Below, in pieces: positions 1-7,664 of a stretch of DNA of 38,139 bases (within the stretch, counting starts at the first letter, position 1; every line of letters begins with the position of its first letter). Both the position numbers and the translations under genes were made by a program. The notes below the pieces were generated by a model that did not search any database, was not told where the DNA came from, and was given only the letters and a program-made list of their open reading frames with translations. This DNA comes from Deltaproteobacteria bacterium (GTDB lineage Bacteria; Desulfobacterota; Binatia; DP-6). The stretch lies in NCBI GenBank assembly GCA_005879585.1, contig VBKG01000336.1:1-38139 (forward strand), read 5' to 3'.

Positions 1-2
1 GA

Positions 3-452
3 CGGTGCTCGACGCGCAGCGCCGACCTCGACGCCGCGTCACGCGACGCGTCGTCGATCCCCGGCGTGCGCCCTGAAGCCGTCGTCTGGCCGCTGACGAC
101 CGACGAGGTCGCGACGGTCGTCGGCCTCGCCCACGAGCATTCCGTCCCGTTGACGGCCCGCGGCGCGGGCTCGAGTCTCGAAGGAAACCCGATCCCTGCC
201 CAGGGCGGCATCGTGCTCGATTGCTCGCGCATGACGGAGCTCGTCGCGGTCCGTCCCGCCGACGTGCAGGTCGACGTGCAGCCCGGCATCGTCTATGGCG
301 CGCTCAACCGGCGGCTCCGCGCGCACGGGCTCTTCTTCCCGCCGTCGCCGGGCGGCAGCGCCGAGCTCGCCACCATCGGCGGCATGGTCGCCAACACCGT
401 GAAGGACGTCTTCGACCCGCGCGGCATTCTCAACCCCGGCAAGATGTGGTGA
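3..452 (+). CDS. GlcD-type FAD-linked oxidase remnant: N-terminal FAD domain joined to extreme C-terminus, middle missing; 5' end outside window
   Basis: The frame is open from the window edge, so the true start may lie outside it; a GTG at 66 is only an internal possibility. The N-terminal part matches the FAD-binding half of GlcD/D-lactate dehydrogenase-type oxidases: DASSIPGVRPEAVVWP, then LTARGAGSSLEGN, then a PPSPGG...IGGMVAN stretch. Right after IGGMVANT the protein jumps to VKDVFDPRGILNPGKMW and stops, which is the last segment of the family. About 300 residues (the rest of the FAD domain and the oxidase C-terminal domain) are absent, yet the frame is preserved. A family member is usually about 450-480 residues. 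It ends 12 bp before the fused EtfBA gene; GlcD-Etf pairs are known as electron-transferring dehydrogenase complexes. The family is clear. Catalytic activity is unlikely in this form. An assembly collapse is possible. Confidence 0.75.
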   Translation, partial: RCSTRSADLDAASRDASSIPGVRPEAVVWPLTTDEVATVVGLAHEHSVPLTARGAGSSLEGNPIPAQGGIVLDCSRMTELVAVRPADVQVDVQPGIVYGALNRRLRAHGLFFPPSPGGSAELATIGGMVANTVKDVFDPRGILNPGKMW

Positions 453-464
453 AAGACGGCGGCC

Positions 465-2267
465 ATGCGGATTGTCGTCTGCGTGAAGTACGTCCCCGTC
501 CTGTCGGCGCTGCGCTTCGACGCCGCGACGCGCCGGCTCGTGCGCGAGGGAGTCCCGGGCGAGGCGAGCTCCTTCGACGTCCGGGCGCTCGGCGCGGCGA
601 CGGCGCTCCGCGCGGCGCACGGCGGCGAGGTGGTCGCGCTCACCATGGGGCCGCCGCCGGCGCGCGAGGCGCTCGTCCATTGCCTGGCGCTCGGCGCCGA
701 TCGGGCCGTCCATCTCCTGGACCCGCTCCTCGCCGGCTCCGACACGCTCGCCACGGCGCGCGCGCTCGCGGCCGCGATCCGCCGTGAGGCGCCCGATCTC
801 GTCCTCCTCGGACGCGCGAGCGTGGACGCCGAGACCGGCCAGGTGGGCCCCGAGGTGGCCGAGCTGCTCGACTTGCCGCAGGTGACGGCCGCCCGCCGCC
901 TCGACGTCGATCCGGGCGCACGCCGCTTCACCGCGGAGCGCGAGACCGACGACGGGTTCGAAACGCTCGAGGGTCCACTGCCCGCGGTCGTCACCGCCGC
1001 CGAGGACCTGGCCGAGGAGCGCTTCCCGAAGAAGGCCGAGCGCGAGGCCGCGGCCGCGAAGCCGATCGCCACGCTGGGTGTCGCCGACCTCGGTCTCGCG
1101 CCAGGCGACGTCGGGTTGGCGGGGTCGCCCACCGAGGTCGCGGCGATCGAGCCGGTCGATGTGACCCGCCTTGGCGAGGTGCTGGCCGGCGAGTCACCGG
1201 AGGCGCTCGCGCGGGCCCTCCGCGAGAAGCTCGTCGGGCTCGGCGCGCTCGACCGTGCGGGCGAAGCAGGCGAGCCGCTGCCCCCGCGGGCGCGGGTGTC
1301 GGGTTCGCCGATCTGGGTGGTGGCCGAGCTCGGTGTCGAGGGGCTGCGTCCCGTCACCCGGGAGTTGCTCGCCAAAGCGGCCGCACTCGCGGTCCGGCTC
1401 GGCGGGCCGGTCGAGGCGATCGTCATCGGTCCCGGCAGCGCCGAGGCGCCCGTGCTGGCCGCCGCCGGCGCCGATCGCGTGCTCGTCGCCGAGGGACCGG
1501 GTCTCGACCCCTACACGACGGAGGCGCACGCTGCGGTCCTGGCCGACGCCATCCGCGCCCGCGGGCCGCGGCTCGTGCTGCTGGGGTCGACGGCGCTCGG
1601 CCGCGATCTCGCGCCGCGCGTCGCGGCGCGGCTCGGCCTCGGCCTCACCGGCGACGCGATCGACCTCGACGTCGCCGCCGACGGCCGCGTGCGGCAGCAC
1701 AAGCCGGCCTTCGGCGGCAGCATCGTCGCGCCCATCCTGTCGCGCACGCGGCCCGAGATGGCGACGGTGCGGCCCGGAATGCTCCGGCCCGCCGCGCCGG
1801 ACCCGAGCCGCTCGCCCGTGGTGGAGCGATTGGCGGTGCCGCCGCTCGCGACCCGCGTGACGGTGCTCCGCCGGGACCCCCTCGCCGACGCGGCTGCGTC
1901 GCTCGACAGCGCTCGCCTCGTACTCGGCGTCGGGAAGGGCATCGGCGGCCCCGGCGGTCTGGCGGCCGTCCGGGACGCTGCGGCGCGCCTCGGCGCGGCG
2001 ATCGCCGCCACGCGCGACGTCACCGATGCCGGCTGGCTGCCGAAGCAGCACCAGGTCGGTCTCACCGGCCGCGCGATCGCGCCGCGCGTCTACGTCGCGC
2101 TCGGCGTGAGCGGCGCGATGGAGCACCTGGTCGGCATCCGTCGCGCGGGGGTGATCGTCGCCGTGAACACCAACCCGAAGGCGCCGATCTTCAAGGCGGC
2201 GGATCTCGGCGTGGTGGCGGACTGGGCGGCGATGCTGCCTCACCTGGAGGCGGCGCTGCGCGCATGA
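465..2267 (+). CDS. Electron transfer flavoprotein, EtfB-EtfA fusion
   Basis: A 600-residue protein. Residues 1 to about 250 are EtfB-like (MRIVVCVKYVP start, ALTMGPP, LLGRASVDAETGQVGPEVAELL). Residues about 275-600 are EtfA-like. The C-terminal FAD domain shows VLGVGKGIGG near 485, GWLPKQHQVGLTG near 523, GVSGAMEHLVGI near 547 and NTNPKAPIF close to the end. Normally these are two chains forming a heterodimer that carries FAD and passes electrons from dehydrogenases to a quinone reductase or another acceptor. Here both halves are one chain in the order beta-alpha. The gene starts 12 bp after the truncated FAD oxidase, suggesting that oxidase was its dedicated partner. Its last 77 bp overlap the convergent DedA gene. 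Assignment is firm; the electron donor is inferred. Confidence 0.93.
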   Translation: MRIVVCVKYVPVLSALRFDAATRRLVREGVPGEASSFDVRALGAATALRAAHGGEVVALTMGPPPAREALVHCLALGADRAVHLLDPLLAGSDTLATARALAAAIRREAPDLVLLGRASVDAETGQVGPEVAELLDLPQVTAARRLDVDPGARRFTAERETDDGFETLEGPLPAVVTAAEDLAEERFPKKAEREAAAAKPIATLGVADLGLAPGDVGLAGSPTEVAAIEPVDVTRLGEVLAGESPEALARALREKLVGLGALDRAGEAGEPLPPRARVSGSPIWVVAELGVEGLRPVTRELLAKAAALAVRLGGPVEAIVIGPGSAEAPVLAAAGADRVLVAEGPGLDPYTTEAHAAVLADAIRARGPRLVLLGSTALGRDLAPRVAARLGLGLTGDAIDLDVAADGRVRQHKPAFGGSIVAPILSRTRPEMATVRPGMLRPAAPDPSRSPVVERLAVPPLATRVTVLRRDPLADAAASLDSARLVLGVGKGIGGPGGLAAVRDAAARLGAAIAATRDVTDAGWLPKQHQVGLTGRAIAPRVYVALGVSGAMEHLVGIRRAGVIVAVNTNPKAPIFKAADLGVVADWAAMLPHLEAALRA

Positions 2268-2856
2268 CGGGCGTGTTCGCCGCGAGGCCGCTGCGCGCCG
2301 CGAGCGCCCGGAGCGCGAGGTAGAGCGCGAGGCCGACGAGGCCGGCCAGCAGGATCCAGTGCTCGACGACGCTGACGTTCCGTGCGACGCGCTCGGCGCG
2401 GTCGGAGAAGAGAAAGCCGAGCGTCGCCATCGCGGGCACGAAGATCGCCGCGCCGGCCGCCTCCGCGACGGCGAAGCGCGGCGCGGGGACGCCGAACGTC
2501 CCGGCGGCGAGGAACGTCGCGATCCGGAAGCCGAACATGAACCGTGCCAAGAACACGGCGCGCACGCCGTGCCGTTCGACGGCGTGACGGACGGCGTCCA
2601 TGCGCGCCGCGCCGAACAGGCGCGCGAGCCACGGGTGGGCGACGATCGTGGCGCCGTATCGCCGGCCGGCGATGTAGATGATCCAGTCGGCGCCCACGAC
2701 GCCGGCGAATCCGACGACGATCACATCGCGCAGTCGGAGCACGTGGCGATTCGCGAGGAGGCCCGCGCCGAGGAGGGTCAGGTCCTCCGGCACCGGCAAC
2801 CCGACGCCGCCGCCCACCAGCAGGAGGAACAAGCCGAGGAGTCGGGCAGCGTTCAA
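2191..2856 (-). CDS. DedA / SNARE-associated family membrane protein
   Basis: About 221 residues. The start LFLLLVGGGVGLPVPEDL matches the first hydrophobic segment and the G-hP-PE motif of DedA proteins. GRRYGATIVAHPWLARLFG and ARFMFGFRIATFLAAGTFG correspond to the conserved arginine-containing re-entrant region. Four or five hydrophobic segments follow one another. DedA proteins act in the inner membrane, and several are implicated in lipid-carrier recycling. I chose the TTG at 2856 because AGGAG lies about four bases upstream and because the first DedA hydrophobic segment begins there; no ATG or GTG fits well. The C-terminus is a proline-rich tail overlapping the 3' end of the EtfBA gene. 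The specific substrate is unknown. Confidence 0.82.
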   Translation of the reverse strand: MNAARLLGLFLLLVGGGVGLPVPEDLTLLGAGLLANRHVLRLRDVIVVGFAGVVGADWIIYIAGRRYGATIVAHPWLARLFGAARMDAVRHAVERHGVRAVFLARFMFGFRIATFLAAGTFGVPAPRFAVAEAAGAAIFVPAMATLGFLFSDRAERVARNVSVVEHWILLAGLVGLALYLALRALAARSGLAANTPVMRAAPPPGEAASPPSPPPRRDPPP

Positions 2857-2910
2857 GACGCTCCTGATAGCGGCGCTGCCGCGGACCGGCAAGGTCGGCG
2901 ACGCCGCACC

Positions 2911-2946
2911 TTGCCAGCGCCGTCCGGCGAAGCGTACCTTCACCGC
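2911..2946 (+). promoter_or_regulatory. Probable promoter of the enoyl-CoA hydratase gene, leaderless layout
   Basis: TTGCCA (2911-2916), an 18-bp spacer and TACCTT (2935-2940) lie with only six bases before the ATG at 2947. There is no Shine-Dalgarno sequence in that gap, so the transcript would begin at or next to the start codon. Confidence 0.45.
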
Positions 2947-3828
2947 ATGGCTGGCGACGACACATCCGAGACCTGGCGCGAGATTCTGCTCGACGTGGCC
3001 GACGGCGTCGCGGTGATCACCCTGAACCGCCCCGAGCGGCTGAACGCGTACACGCCGACCATGGGTCGGGAGCTGCACGAGGCCTTCGCGCGCTGCGACG
3101 CGGACGACGCCGTGCGGGCCATCGTGGTGACCGGCGCGGGCAGGGGGTTCTGCGCCGGCGCCGATCTCGAACGCGGCGGAGCGTCCTTCGACCGCGCCGC
3201 CGAGACCGAGTACGAGCGCGCCGCGCCGGCCGACGAGCCGTGGCGGAAGCCGCGCCGCGCGGTGGCGGCGTGGGACGTCCGGAAGCCGATCATCGCCGCC
3301 ATCAACGGCGCCGCGGTGGGCGTCGGCGCGACGCTGCCGATGCAATGGGACATCCGGATCGCGGCCGAGAGCGCCCGGATCGGTTTCGTCTTCGTCCGGC
3401 GCGGCGTGGTGCCGGAGGCGCTCAGCACGTGGACGCTGCCGCGTCTCGTCGGCATGTCGCGGGCCGCGGAGCTGCTGCTCACGGGCCGCATGCTGTCGGC
3501 GCGCGAGGCGCTCGAGTGGGGGCTCGTCAGCCGCGTCGTCCCGGATGCCGAGCTCGTGTCCGCGGCGCGCGCGCTCGGTGCAGAGATCGCGCGCGAGACA
3601 GCGCCCGTGTCGGTGGCCATCACCAAGTGGATGCTCTGGCACATGGCGGCGGAGGTCGATCTCGCGCGCGCCGACGACCTCGACGCCCGTGCCTTCTGGT
3701 GGACGGGCACGCAGCCGGACGCGGCGGAGGGCGTGCGGGCCTTCCTCGCCAAACGGCCGGCGCGCTGGTCGATGCGGCCGAGCACGGAGATGCCGGACTT
3801 CCTGTCGCCGCCCGGCCGGACGCGCTGA
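2947..3828 (+). CDS. Enoyl-CoA hydratase/isomerase (crotonase) family protein
   Basis: 293 residues from the ATG at 2947. Crotonase-fold landmarks are present: VITLNRPERLNAYTPTM near the N-terminus, the oxyanion-hole segment GAGRGFCAGAD (about 64-74), KPIIAAINGAAVGVGATLP with the second oxyanion glycine, and GVVPEALSTWTLPRLVG near 153-169, which carries a glutamate in the PEA subfamily style. MSRAAELLLTGRMLSAREALEWGLVSRVV follows as in active hydratases. Likely role: hydration or isomerisation of a CoA-bound enoyl intermediate in fatty- or aromatic-acid degradation. The longer reading frame upstream (from 2359) overlaps the DedA gene on the other strand and has no family similarity, so the start at 2947 is preferred. 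The exact substrate cannot be read from sequence. Confidence 0.92.
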   Translation: MAGDDTSETWREILLDVADGVAVITLNRPERLNAYTPTMGRELHEAFARCDADDAVRAIVVTGAGRGFCAGADLERGGASFDRAAETEYERAAPADEPWRKPRRAVAAWDVRKPIIAAINGAAVGVGATLPMQWDIRIAAESARIGFVFVRRGVVPEALSTWTLPRLVGMSRAAELLLTGRMLSAREALEWGLVSRVVPDAELVSAARALGAEIARETAPVSVAITKWMLWHMAAEVDLARADDLDARAFWWTGTQPDAAEGVRAFLAKRPARWSMRPSTEMPDFLSPPGRTR

Positions 3829-3839
3829 GCGAAAACCGG

Positions 3840-4028
3840 TCAGGCGTCGCGCGGGCCCGGGGGGGTGCCGTTCACGCGGCGGAGGGCCACCTCGTACACG
3901 ACGCGCCGGAGCCCGCGGTCGTTCTCGATCTCGACCAACGCGCCACGCCGTCCGACGACGGTGAAGATGCCCGGCATGTCGAGACCGATCACGCGGTCGC
4001 CGACCTCGATCCTCGCCTCTTCCGCCAT
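3840..4028 (-). CDS. Small SH3/KOW-like hypothetical protein
   Basis: 62 residues from the ATG at 4028. The chain EARIEVGDRVIGLDMPGIFTV, then GRRGALVEIEND and RRVVYEVALRRV, resembles a compact five-strand SH3-like barrel of the kind found in KOW or DUF-type small proteins. A longer frame reaches back to 4100, but its added N-terminus is composition noise lying over the start of the AarF gene. It converges with the enoyl-CoA hydratase (11-bp gap) and is divergent from the AarF gene. No function can be assigned. Confidence 0.6.
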   Translation of the reverse strand: MAEEARIEVGDRVIGLDMPGIFTVVGRRGALVEIENDRGLRRVVYEVALRRVNGTPPGPRDA

Positions 4029-4099
4029 TCCGGGCGTGGAGCTTGCCGGGCGATGCGTGGGATTGCAAGGCGTTGCCTCGGCGCGGAGCGCCCCGCACA

Positions 4100-5401
4100 A
4101 TGCGCGGGATGCTCATCACGCGCGCATACCGCTTGGCGGCGCAGGCGTCGCTTCTCGCCCGGGTCTACGGTGGCTACAAGCTCATCCAGGCGCTCGGCCG
4201 GGCGGGGCTCGTCGAGGCGGACGGCCACTACGCCCGTCACCACCGCCGCAGCGCCCAGGCGACGTACCGGCTCGCCACGCGTCTCGAAGGGCTGCCCATC
4301 AAGGTCTGCCAGTTCCTCGGCTCGCGCGCCGACATCCTGCCGGCCGAGTACGTGGACGTTCTCTCGGCGCTCCAGGACCGCGTGCCGCCGCGTCCGCTCG
4401 CGCAGCTGCGTCCCTACCTCGAGCGCGAGCTCGGCGCGCCGGTCGGCGACGTGTTCACGGACCTCGATCCCGTGCCGCTCGCGTCCGCGTCGCTGGCTCA
4501 GGTGCACCGCGCTCGACTGCGAGACGGGCGCGAGGTCGCGGTCAAGATCCAGTACCCGGAGATCGCCGACCTCGTGGCGATCGACCTCGAGAACTTCGCC
4601 CTTCTGTTCGGCGTCCTCGCCCGGCTCGAGCCGAACCTGGACTTACGCGTCGTCCTCGAGGAGGTGCAGAAGTACGTCCCCCTGGAGCTCGACTTCTGCC
4701 ACGAGGCGGCGAACGCCGAGCGCATGGCCGAGCACCTCGCGGCACGGGCCGACGTCCTCGTACCGGCGATCGTGCGCGAGTGGAGCACGCGTCGCGTGCT
4801 CGTGATGGACTACGCGCCCGGCGTGCGGGTGACCGACGTCGCAGGGCTCCGTGCGCTCGGCCTCGACCCGGCCGACGTCGCGCGCCGGCTGCTCGAGCTC
4901 TTCTGCGAGCAGCTGCTGGTGCACGGCTTCTTTCACGCCGACCCGCACCCCGGGAACATCCTCGTGCAGCCGGGCGGGCGGCTCGTTCTCCTCGACTTCG
5001 GCCTCGTGAAGGAGCTGCCCGCGGGCTTCCGCGACGGTATCGTGCGGCTCGTGTCGGCGATCGTCCGGGGGGATTCGGCGGCCGTCGCCAACGCCTTCCG
5101 CGCGCTCGGGTTTCGCACCCGTGACGACGGCGACGACAGCCTCGCCTGGCTCGGCGAGGCGTTCCTCGGCTGGGCGATCCGGAACGGGCGTGCCCATGCG
5201 GACCCCGAGATGCTGGCCCGCTTCGGCGCCGAGATGCCGCAGCGGCTCGGCACGAACCCGCTCGTCGAAATTCCCGGCGACGTGCTGCTCGTCGGCCGCG
5301 TGATGGGATTGCTCTCGGGCATTGGCAAGCAGCTCGGCTCGCAGGCGGACGTCGGTGCCGTGCTGCTGCCTTACCTCGTCGGCGCGGCGCCGGCCTCCTA
5401 A
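4100..5401 (+). CDS. ABC1/AarF (UbiB/COQ8-like) atypical kinase family protein
   Basis: 433 residues from the ATG at 4100 (a second in-frame ATG at 4109 is also possible). The ABC1 signature is clear: the KxGQ-type motif appears as KVCQFLGSRADILP (K68, with C70 in place of the usual glycine), PLASASLAQVHRARL, AVKIQYP with the ATP-site lysine near 148, LELDFCHEAANAE, the catalytic-loop HADPHPGN near 279 and LLDFG near 299. Members support ubiquinone biosynthesis or other prenyl-lipid handling in the membrane, through an unusual ATPase/kinase activity. The gene ends TCC TAA directly against repeat copy A. The G-to-C change in the KxGQ motif is uncommon and might alter regulation. The family is firm and the pathway inferred. 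Confidence 0.9.
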   Translation: MRGMLITRAYRLAAQASLLARVYGGYKLIQALGRAGLVEADGHYARHHRRSAQATYRLATRLEGLPIKVCQFLGSRADILPAEYVDVLSALQDRVPPRPLAQLRPYLERELGAPVGDVFTDLDPVPLASASLAQVHRARLRDGREVAVKIQYPEIADLVAIDLENFALLFGVLARLEPNLDLRVVLEEVQKYVPLELDFCHEAANAERMAEHLAARADVLVPAIVREWSTRRVLVMDYAPGVRVTDVAGLRALGLDPADVARRLLELFCEQLLVHGFFHADPHPGNILVQPGGRLVLLDFGLVKELPAGFRDGIVRLVSAIVRGDSAAVANAFRALGFRTRDDGDDSLAWLGEAFLGWAIRNGRAHADPEMLARFGAEMPQRLGTNPLVEIPGDVLLVGRVMGLLSGIGKQLGSQADVGAVLLPYLVGAAPAS

Positions 5402-5737
5402 GGAGCGCGACCCGAGACCCATGTCTCGGGTCGGAGCCAGACGCGAGCGTGAAGGGACAATACCACGCGCGACTGCCGTGCCGCGGCTGGCGAAGCCAGC
5501 GCGGCATGCGGGGTACGCGCCCGGCGCGCATCGCTCGATCGGCGGATGCCGCCGCAGCGGTGAAGCCGCCAGCCTTCGGTGTGCTGGACAGGCATCGCCA
5601 CAGAGGCGTCGGCGGGGCGGGCCGTACCTCGTCTGTCGCGCCGGCTTTCGCCGGCCGCGACATGCGGCGCGCGCGGGTCACCGAGCGTTCCACTCTCGCG
5701 TCCGGTCCCGACCCGAGATGTATCTCGGGTCGGCCTC
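5402..5737. repeat. Interspersed multi-hairpin element, copy A (full type, about 335 bp)
   Basis: Fills the whole gap between the convergent AarF (+) and ribE (-) genes. One end is a perfect 11-bp stem at 5408-5433 (CGACCCGAGAC, loop CCAT). The other is a 26-bp near-perfect palindrome at 5708-5733 (arms CCGACCCGAGAT, centre GT). Inside are a long stem at 5479-5506 (arms TGCCGC/GCGGCA, GCTGGC-gaa-GCCAGC, one bulge) and another at 5634-5662 (TGTCGCG...CGCGACA, loop TTTC). It is almost identical to copy C at 15636-15969, in the same orientation. Copies B and D are the reverse orientation. No protein family is encoded; there is no T-tract, so these are not classical terminators. Confidence 0.9.
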
Positions 5738-6343
5738 CTAGCCCACGACCGGACGCCGGGCGCGGAGCATCCCGCGGATCTGCTTCAGCAGCACGTCCGC
5801 TTCGAGGTTCACGCGGTCGCCCGGTTTCAGGTCGGCGAGCGTGGTCACCGCGAGGGTGTGCGGGATGAGCGCGACGGTGAACAAGGCCGCCCGGCACGCG
5901 AAGACGGTCAGGCTCACGCCGTCGACCGCGATCGCGCCCTTCTCGACGAGGTAGGGCCACACGGCGCGCGGCGCGCTGAAGCGGTAGGCGAGCCAGTCGC
6001 CGTTCGGCGTGATTGCGTCCAGGCGGCCGACGCCGTCGACGTGGCCCTGCACGATGTGGCCGCCCAGACGGTCGCCGAGCTTGAGCGCCCGCTCGACGTT
6101 CAAGCGACGGCCGAGCGGCAGCCGGCCGAGCGTCGTGCGCGCGAGCGTCTCCGGCGAGACGTCGGCCATGAACCGCGCCCCCGCGCGGCGCACGACGGTC
6201 AGGCAGGCGCCGTTGACCGCGACGCTCTCGCCGAGGGCAAGCCGCGCGAGCGGCCGCGGCGTGGCGATCGTGAGACGCGCCCCGGCACCGCTCGGCTCGC
6301 GCCGCTCGAGGCGGCCCGTCGCCTGGATGATGCCGGTGAACAC
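5738..6343 (-). CDS. ribE: Riboflavin synthase alpha chain
   Basis: 201 residues starting at GTG 6343 with the universal MFTGIIQ N-terminus. The two lumazine-binding repeats are visible: VNGACLTVV (about 43-51) in the first and VDGVSLTVF (about 139-147) in the second, with GHIVQGHVDGVG between. The enzyme dismutates two molecules of 6,7-dimethyl-8-ribityllumazine to riboflavin. It is the last gene of a leftward group with the zinc-ribbon and PGPGW genes; its start lies only three bases beyond the preceding stop. Its own TAG stop forms the boundary with repeat copy A. Length is normal for the family. Confidence 0.95.
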   Translation of the reverse strand: MFTGIIQATGRLERREPSGAGARLTIATPRPLARLALGESVAVNGACLTVVRRAGARFMADVSPETLARTTLGRLPLGRRLNVERALKLGDRLGGHIVQGHVDGVGRLDAITPNGDWLAYRFSAPRAVWPYLVEKGAIAVDGVSLTVFACRAALFTVALIPHTLAVTTLADLKPGDRVNLEADVLLKQIRGMLRARRPVVG

Positions 6344-6346
6344 GCC

Positions 6347-6658
6347 CTAGACGACCGGCTTCGGGCGGTGGAAGAAGCGCCCGAGCCACGACTCGCGCTC
6401 GCGCGGCGCCAGCGCTTCGAGCTCGCCGCGGTCGAGCCAGACGCCCCCGCACGCCGGACACTGGTCGACGGTCACGTCCTGATACGAGACGGCCGCGAGG
6501 GGCTTGGCGCAACGCGGACAGCTGAGGCCGTCCGCCGGCTCCTTGTGGCTGCGGAGACGCGCCAGGAGCTCGCGATCGCGCTCGGCGAAGAAGCGGTCCT
6601 CGTCCGCCTTCTCCTTCTGATGGAGCTTGTCGCCGAGCCGGTCCTTCTCATCCGCCAT
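6347..6658 (-). CDS. TFIIB-type zinc-ribbon protein
   Basis: 103 residues. A charged, probably helical N-terminal half (MADEKDRLGDKLHQKEKADEDRFF) precedes a zinc ribbon: CPRC, 17-18 residues, then CPACGGVWLDRGELEAL. This is the zf-TFIIB pattern with two CxxC pairs and the GVWLDxGEL signature. Such small proteins are widespread in bacteria; nucleic-acid or protein binding is assumed but not established. It overlaps the upstream PGPGW gene by 11 bp and lies next to ribE, so the three are probably co-transcribed, though no functional link to riboflavin synthesis is evident. Confidence 0.85.
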   Translation of the reverse strand: MADEKDRLGDKLHQKEKADEDRFFAERDRELLARLRSHKEPADGLSCPRCAKPLAAVSYQDVTVDQCPACGGVWLDRGELEALAPRERESWLGRFFHRPKPVV

Positions 6659-6866
6659 GGGAGCCTCCCTTCAACCGGCTGAACCCGCGGCGCATCTCGT
6701 CACGCAGGCGGCGCGCCCAGTGGAACTCGGTGCTGAGCACGCTGAGGCCGCCGAACACGATGGGAATCCCGGGTCCCGGGACGCCCGGTAGCGCGAGGAC
6801 GACGCCGATCGCGACCAGAGACACCCCCAGGGCCACGCGGCCGGCGCGAACGGTTTGGCGCAGCAT
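6648..6866 (-). CDS. PGPGW-family small membrane protein
   Basis: 72 residues from the ATG at 6866. A single long hydrophobic stretch, VALGVSLVAIGVVLALPGVP, is followed by GPGIPIVFGGLSVLSTEF and a basic tail WARRLRDEMRR. This is the layout of the putative transmembrane PGPGW family, here with PGPGIP instead of PGPGW. Its function is not known. It heads the leftward operon with the zinc-ribbon gene and ribE, behind a good promoter. Confidence 0.8.
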   Translation of the reverse strand: MLRQTVRAGRVALGVSLVAIGVVLALPGVPGPGIPIVFGGLSVLSTEFHWARRLRDEMRRGFSRLKGGSHGG

Positions 6867-6921
6867 GCGGCGTCAGGCGAGCGCGCGTGGAAGGAGGCCG
6901 CAGGAGATCGACACCGCGCGG

Positions 6922-6951
6922 ATTCTAGCGGCGCCTCCGCGTCGTGGTCAA
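6922..6951 (-). promoter_or_regulatory. Promoter of the PGPGW / zinc-ribbon / ribE operon
   Basis: Reading leftward: TTGACC (6951-6946), an 18-bp spacer and TAGAAT (6927-6922), matching the sigma-70 boxes at five of six positions each. Transcription would start near 6915 and give a leader of about 50 nt. The -35 box overlaps the GTG at 6944 that could open the divergent rhomboid frame, which favours the later rhomboid start at 6998. Confidence 0.6.
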
Positions 6952-6997
6952 TGCGCCCGCGGTTGTTGCGCCGGTGCCGGCGGTGTATGCGGCGCCG

Positions 6998-7630
6998 GTG
7001 ATCCCGCTGCGCGACACGATTCCGTCGTCTCGCGTACCCGTCGTCAACTACACGATCATCGCGGCCAACGTCGCGGTATTCCTGCACGAGGCGACGCTCG
7101 GCCCGCGCAGCGAGGCGTTTCTCTTCACGTACGGCCTCGTGCCGCGCGAGTTCATGGTGACGACGCTCTTCACGAGCATGTTCGTGCACGCGGGTTGGCT
7201 GCACGTGCTCGGCAACATGCTGTACCTCTACATCTTCGGCGACAACGTCGAGGATCGGCTCGGGCACATCCGCTACGTCGTCTTCTACCTCCTCTGTGGC
7301 GCGGCCGCCGGCGCGACGCACGCGCTCACCGCCGTGCATTCGGGGGTGCCGGTGGTCGGGGCGAGCGGCGCCATCGCTGGCGTCTCGGGGGCCTATTTCC
7401 TCTTCTTTCCCACCTCGCGCGTCGTGACCCTCGTGCCGATCTTCCTCTTCGTGCAGATCATCGAAATCCCGGCGGTGTTCTTCCTGTTCATGTGGTTCGT
7501 GTGGCAGGTGGTGTCCGGCGTGGCGACGCTCGGCGCCGCGTCGCGCGGCGGCGTCGCGGTGTGGGCACACGTCGGTGGCTTCGTCGCCGGCATGATCGTC
7601 GGACCGTTACTGCGGCGGCGCGAGGGTTGA
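6998..7630 (+). CDS. Rhomboid-family intramembrane serine protease
   Basis: 210 residues from GTG 6998 (VIPLRDTIPSSRVPVVNY). The frame extends to a GTG at 6944, but rhomboids of this type normally begin at IPLRD, and the earlier start sits in a promoter. Landmarks: HAGWLHVLGNMLYLYIFGDNVED in the early TM region, the catalytic serine in GASGAIAG (about S123) and the catalytic histidine in WAHVGGFVAG (about H191). Six hydrophobic helices are visible. It would cleave TM substrates within the inner membrane. The TGA stop is followed by the TetR gene 34 bp later. The substrate is unknown. Confidence 0.9.
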   Translation: MIPLRDTIPSSRVPVVNYTIIAANVAVFLHEATLGPRSEAFLFTYGLVPREFMVTTLFTSMFVHAGWLHVLGNMLYLYIFGDNVEDRLGHIRYVVFYLLCGAAAGATHALTAVHSGVPVVGASGAIAGVSGAYFLFFPTSRVVTLVPIFLFVQIIEIPAVFFLFMWFVWQVVSGVATLGAASRGGVAVWAHVGGFVAGMIVGPLLRRREG

Positions 7631-7664
7631 CAGGAGCGGGTGGATCCGGTCAGCGTACCGAGGC

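Noticed and set aside
5408-5433. Terminal hairpins as Rho-independent terminators
   Set aside because: No T-tract follows either strand, and the same hairpins occur where only one side has a gene end. They could still slow transcription, but the classical terminator label is not supported.
5398-5601. Small ORFs inside the repeats, such as one beginning MAMPV(Q/H) in copies A and C
   Set aside because: The two copies share the ORF only because the repeats are nearly identical. The codons follow the hairpin arms, there is no ribosome-binding site, and copies B and D do not preserve the frame.
7627-7661. TTGACA at the rhomboid stop as promoter of the TetR gene
   Set aside because: The -35 match is perfect, but no plausible -10 box lies 16-19 bp downstream; the nearest TA-starting hexamer is 23 bp away.
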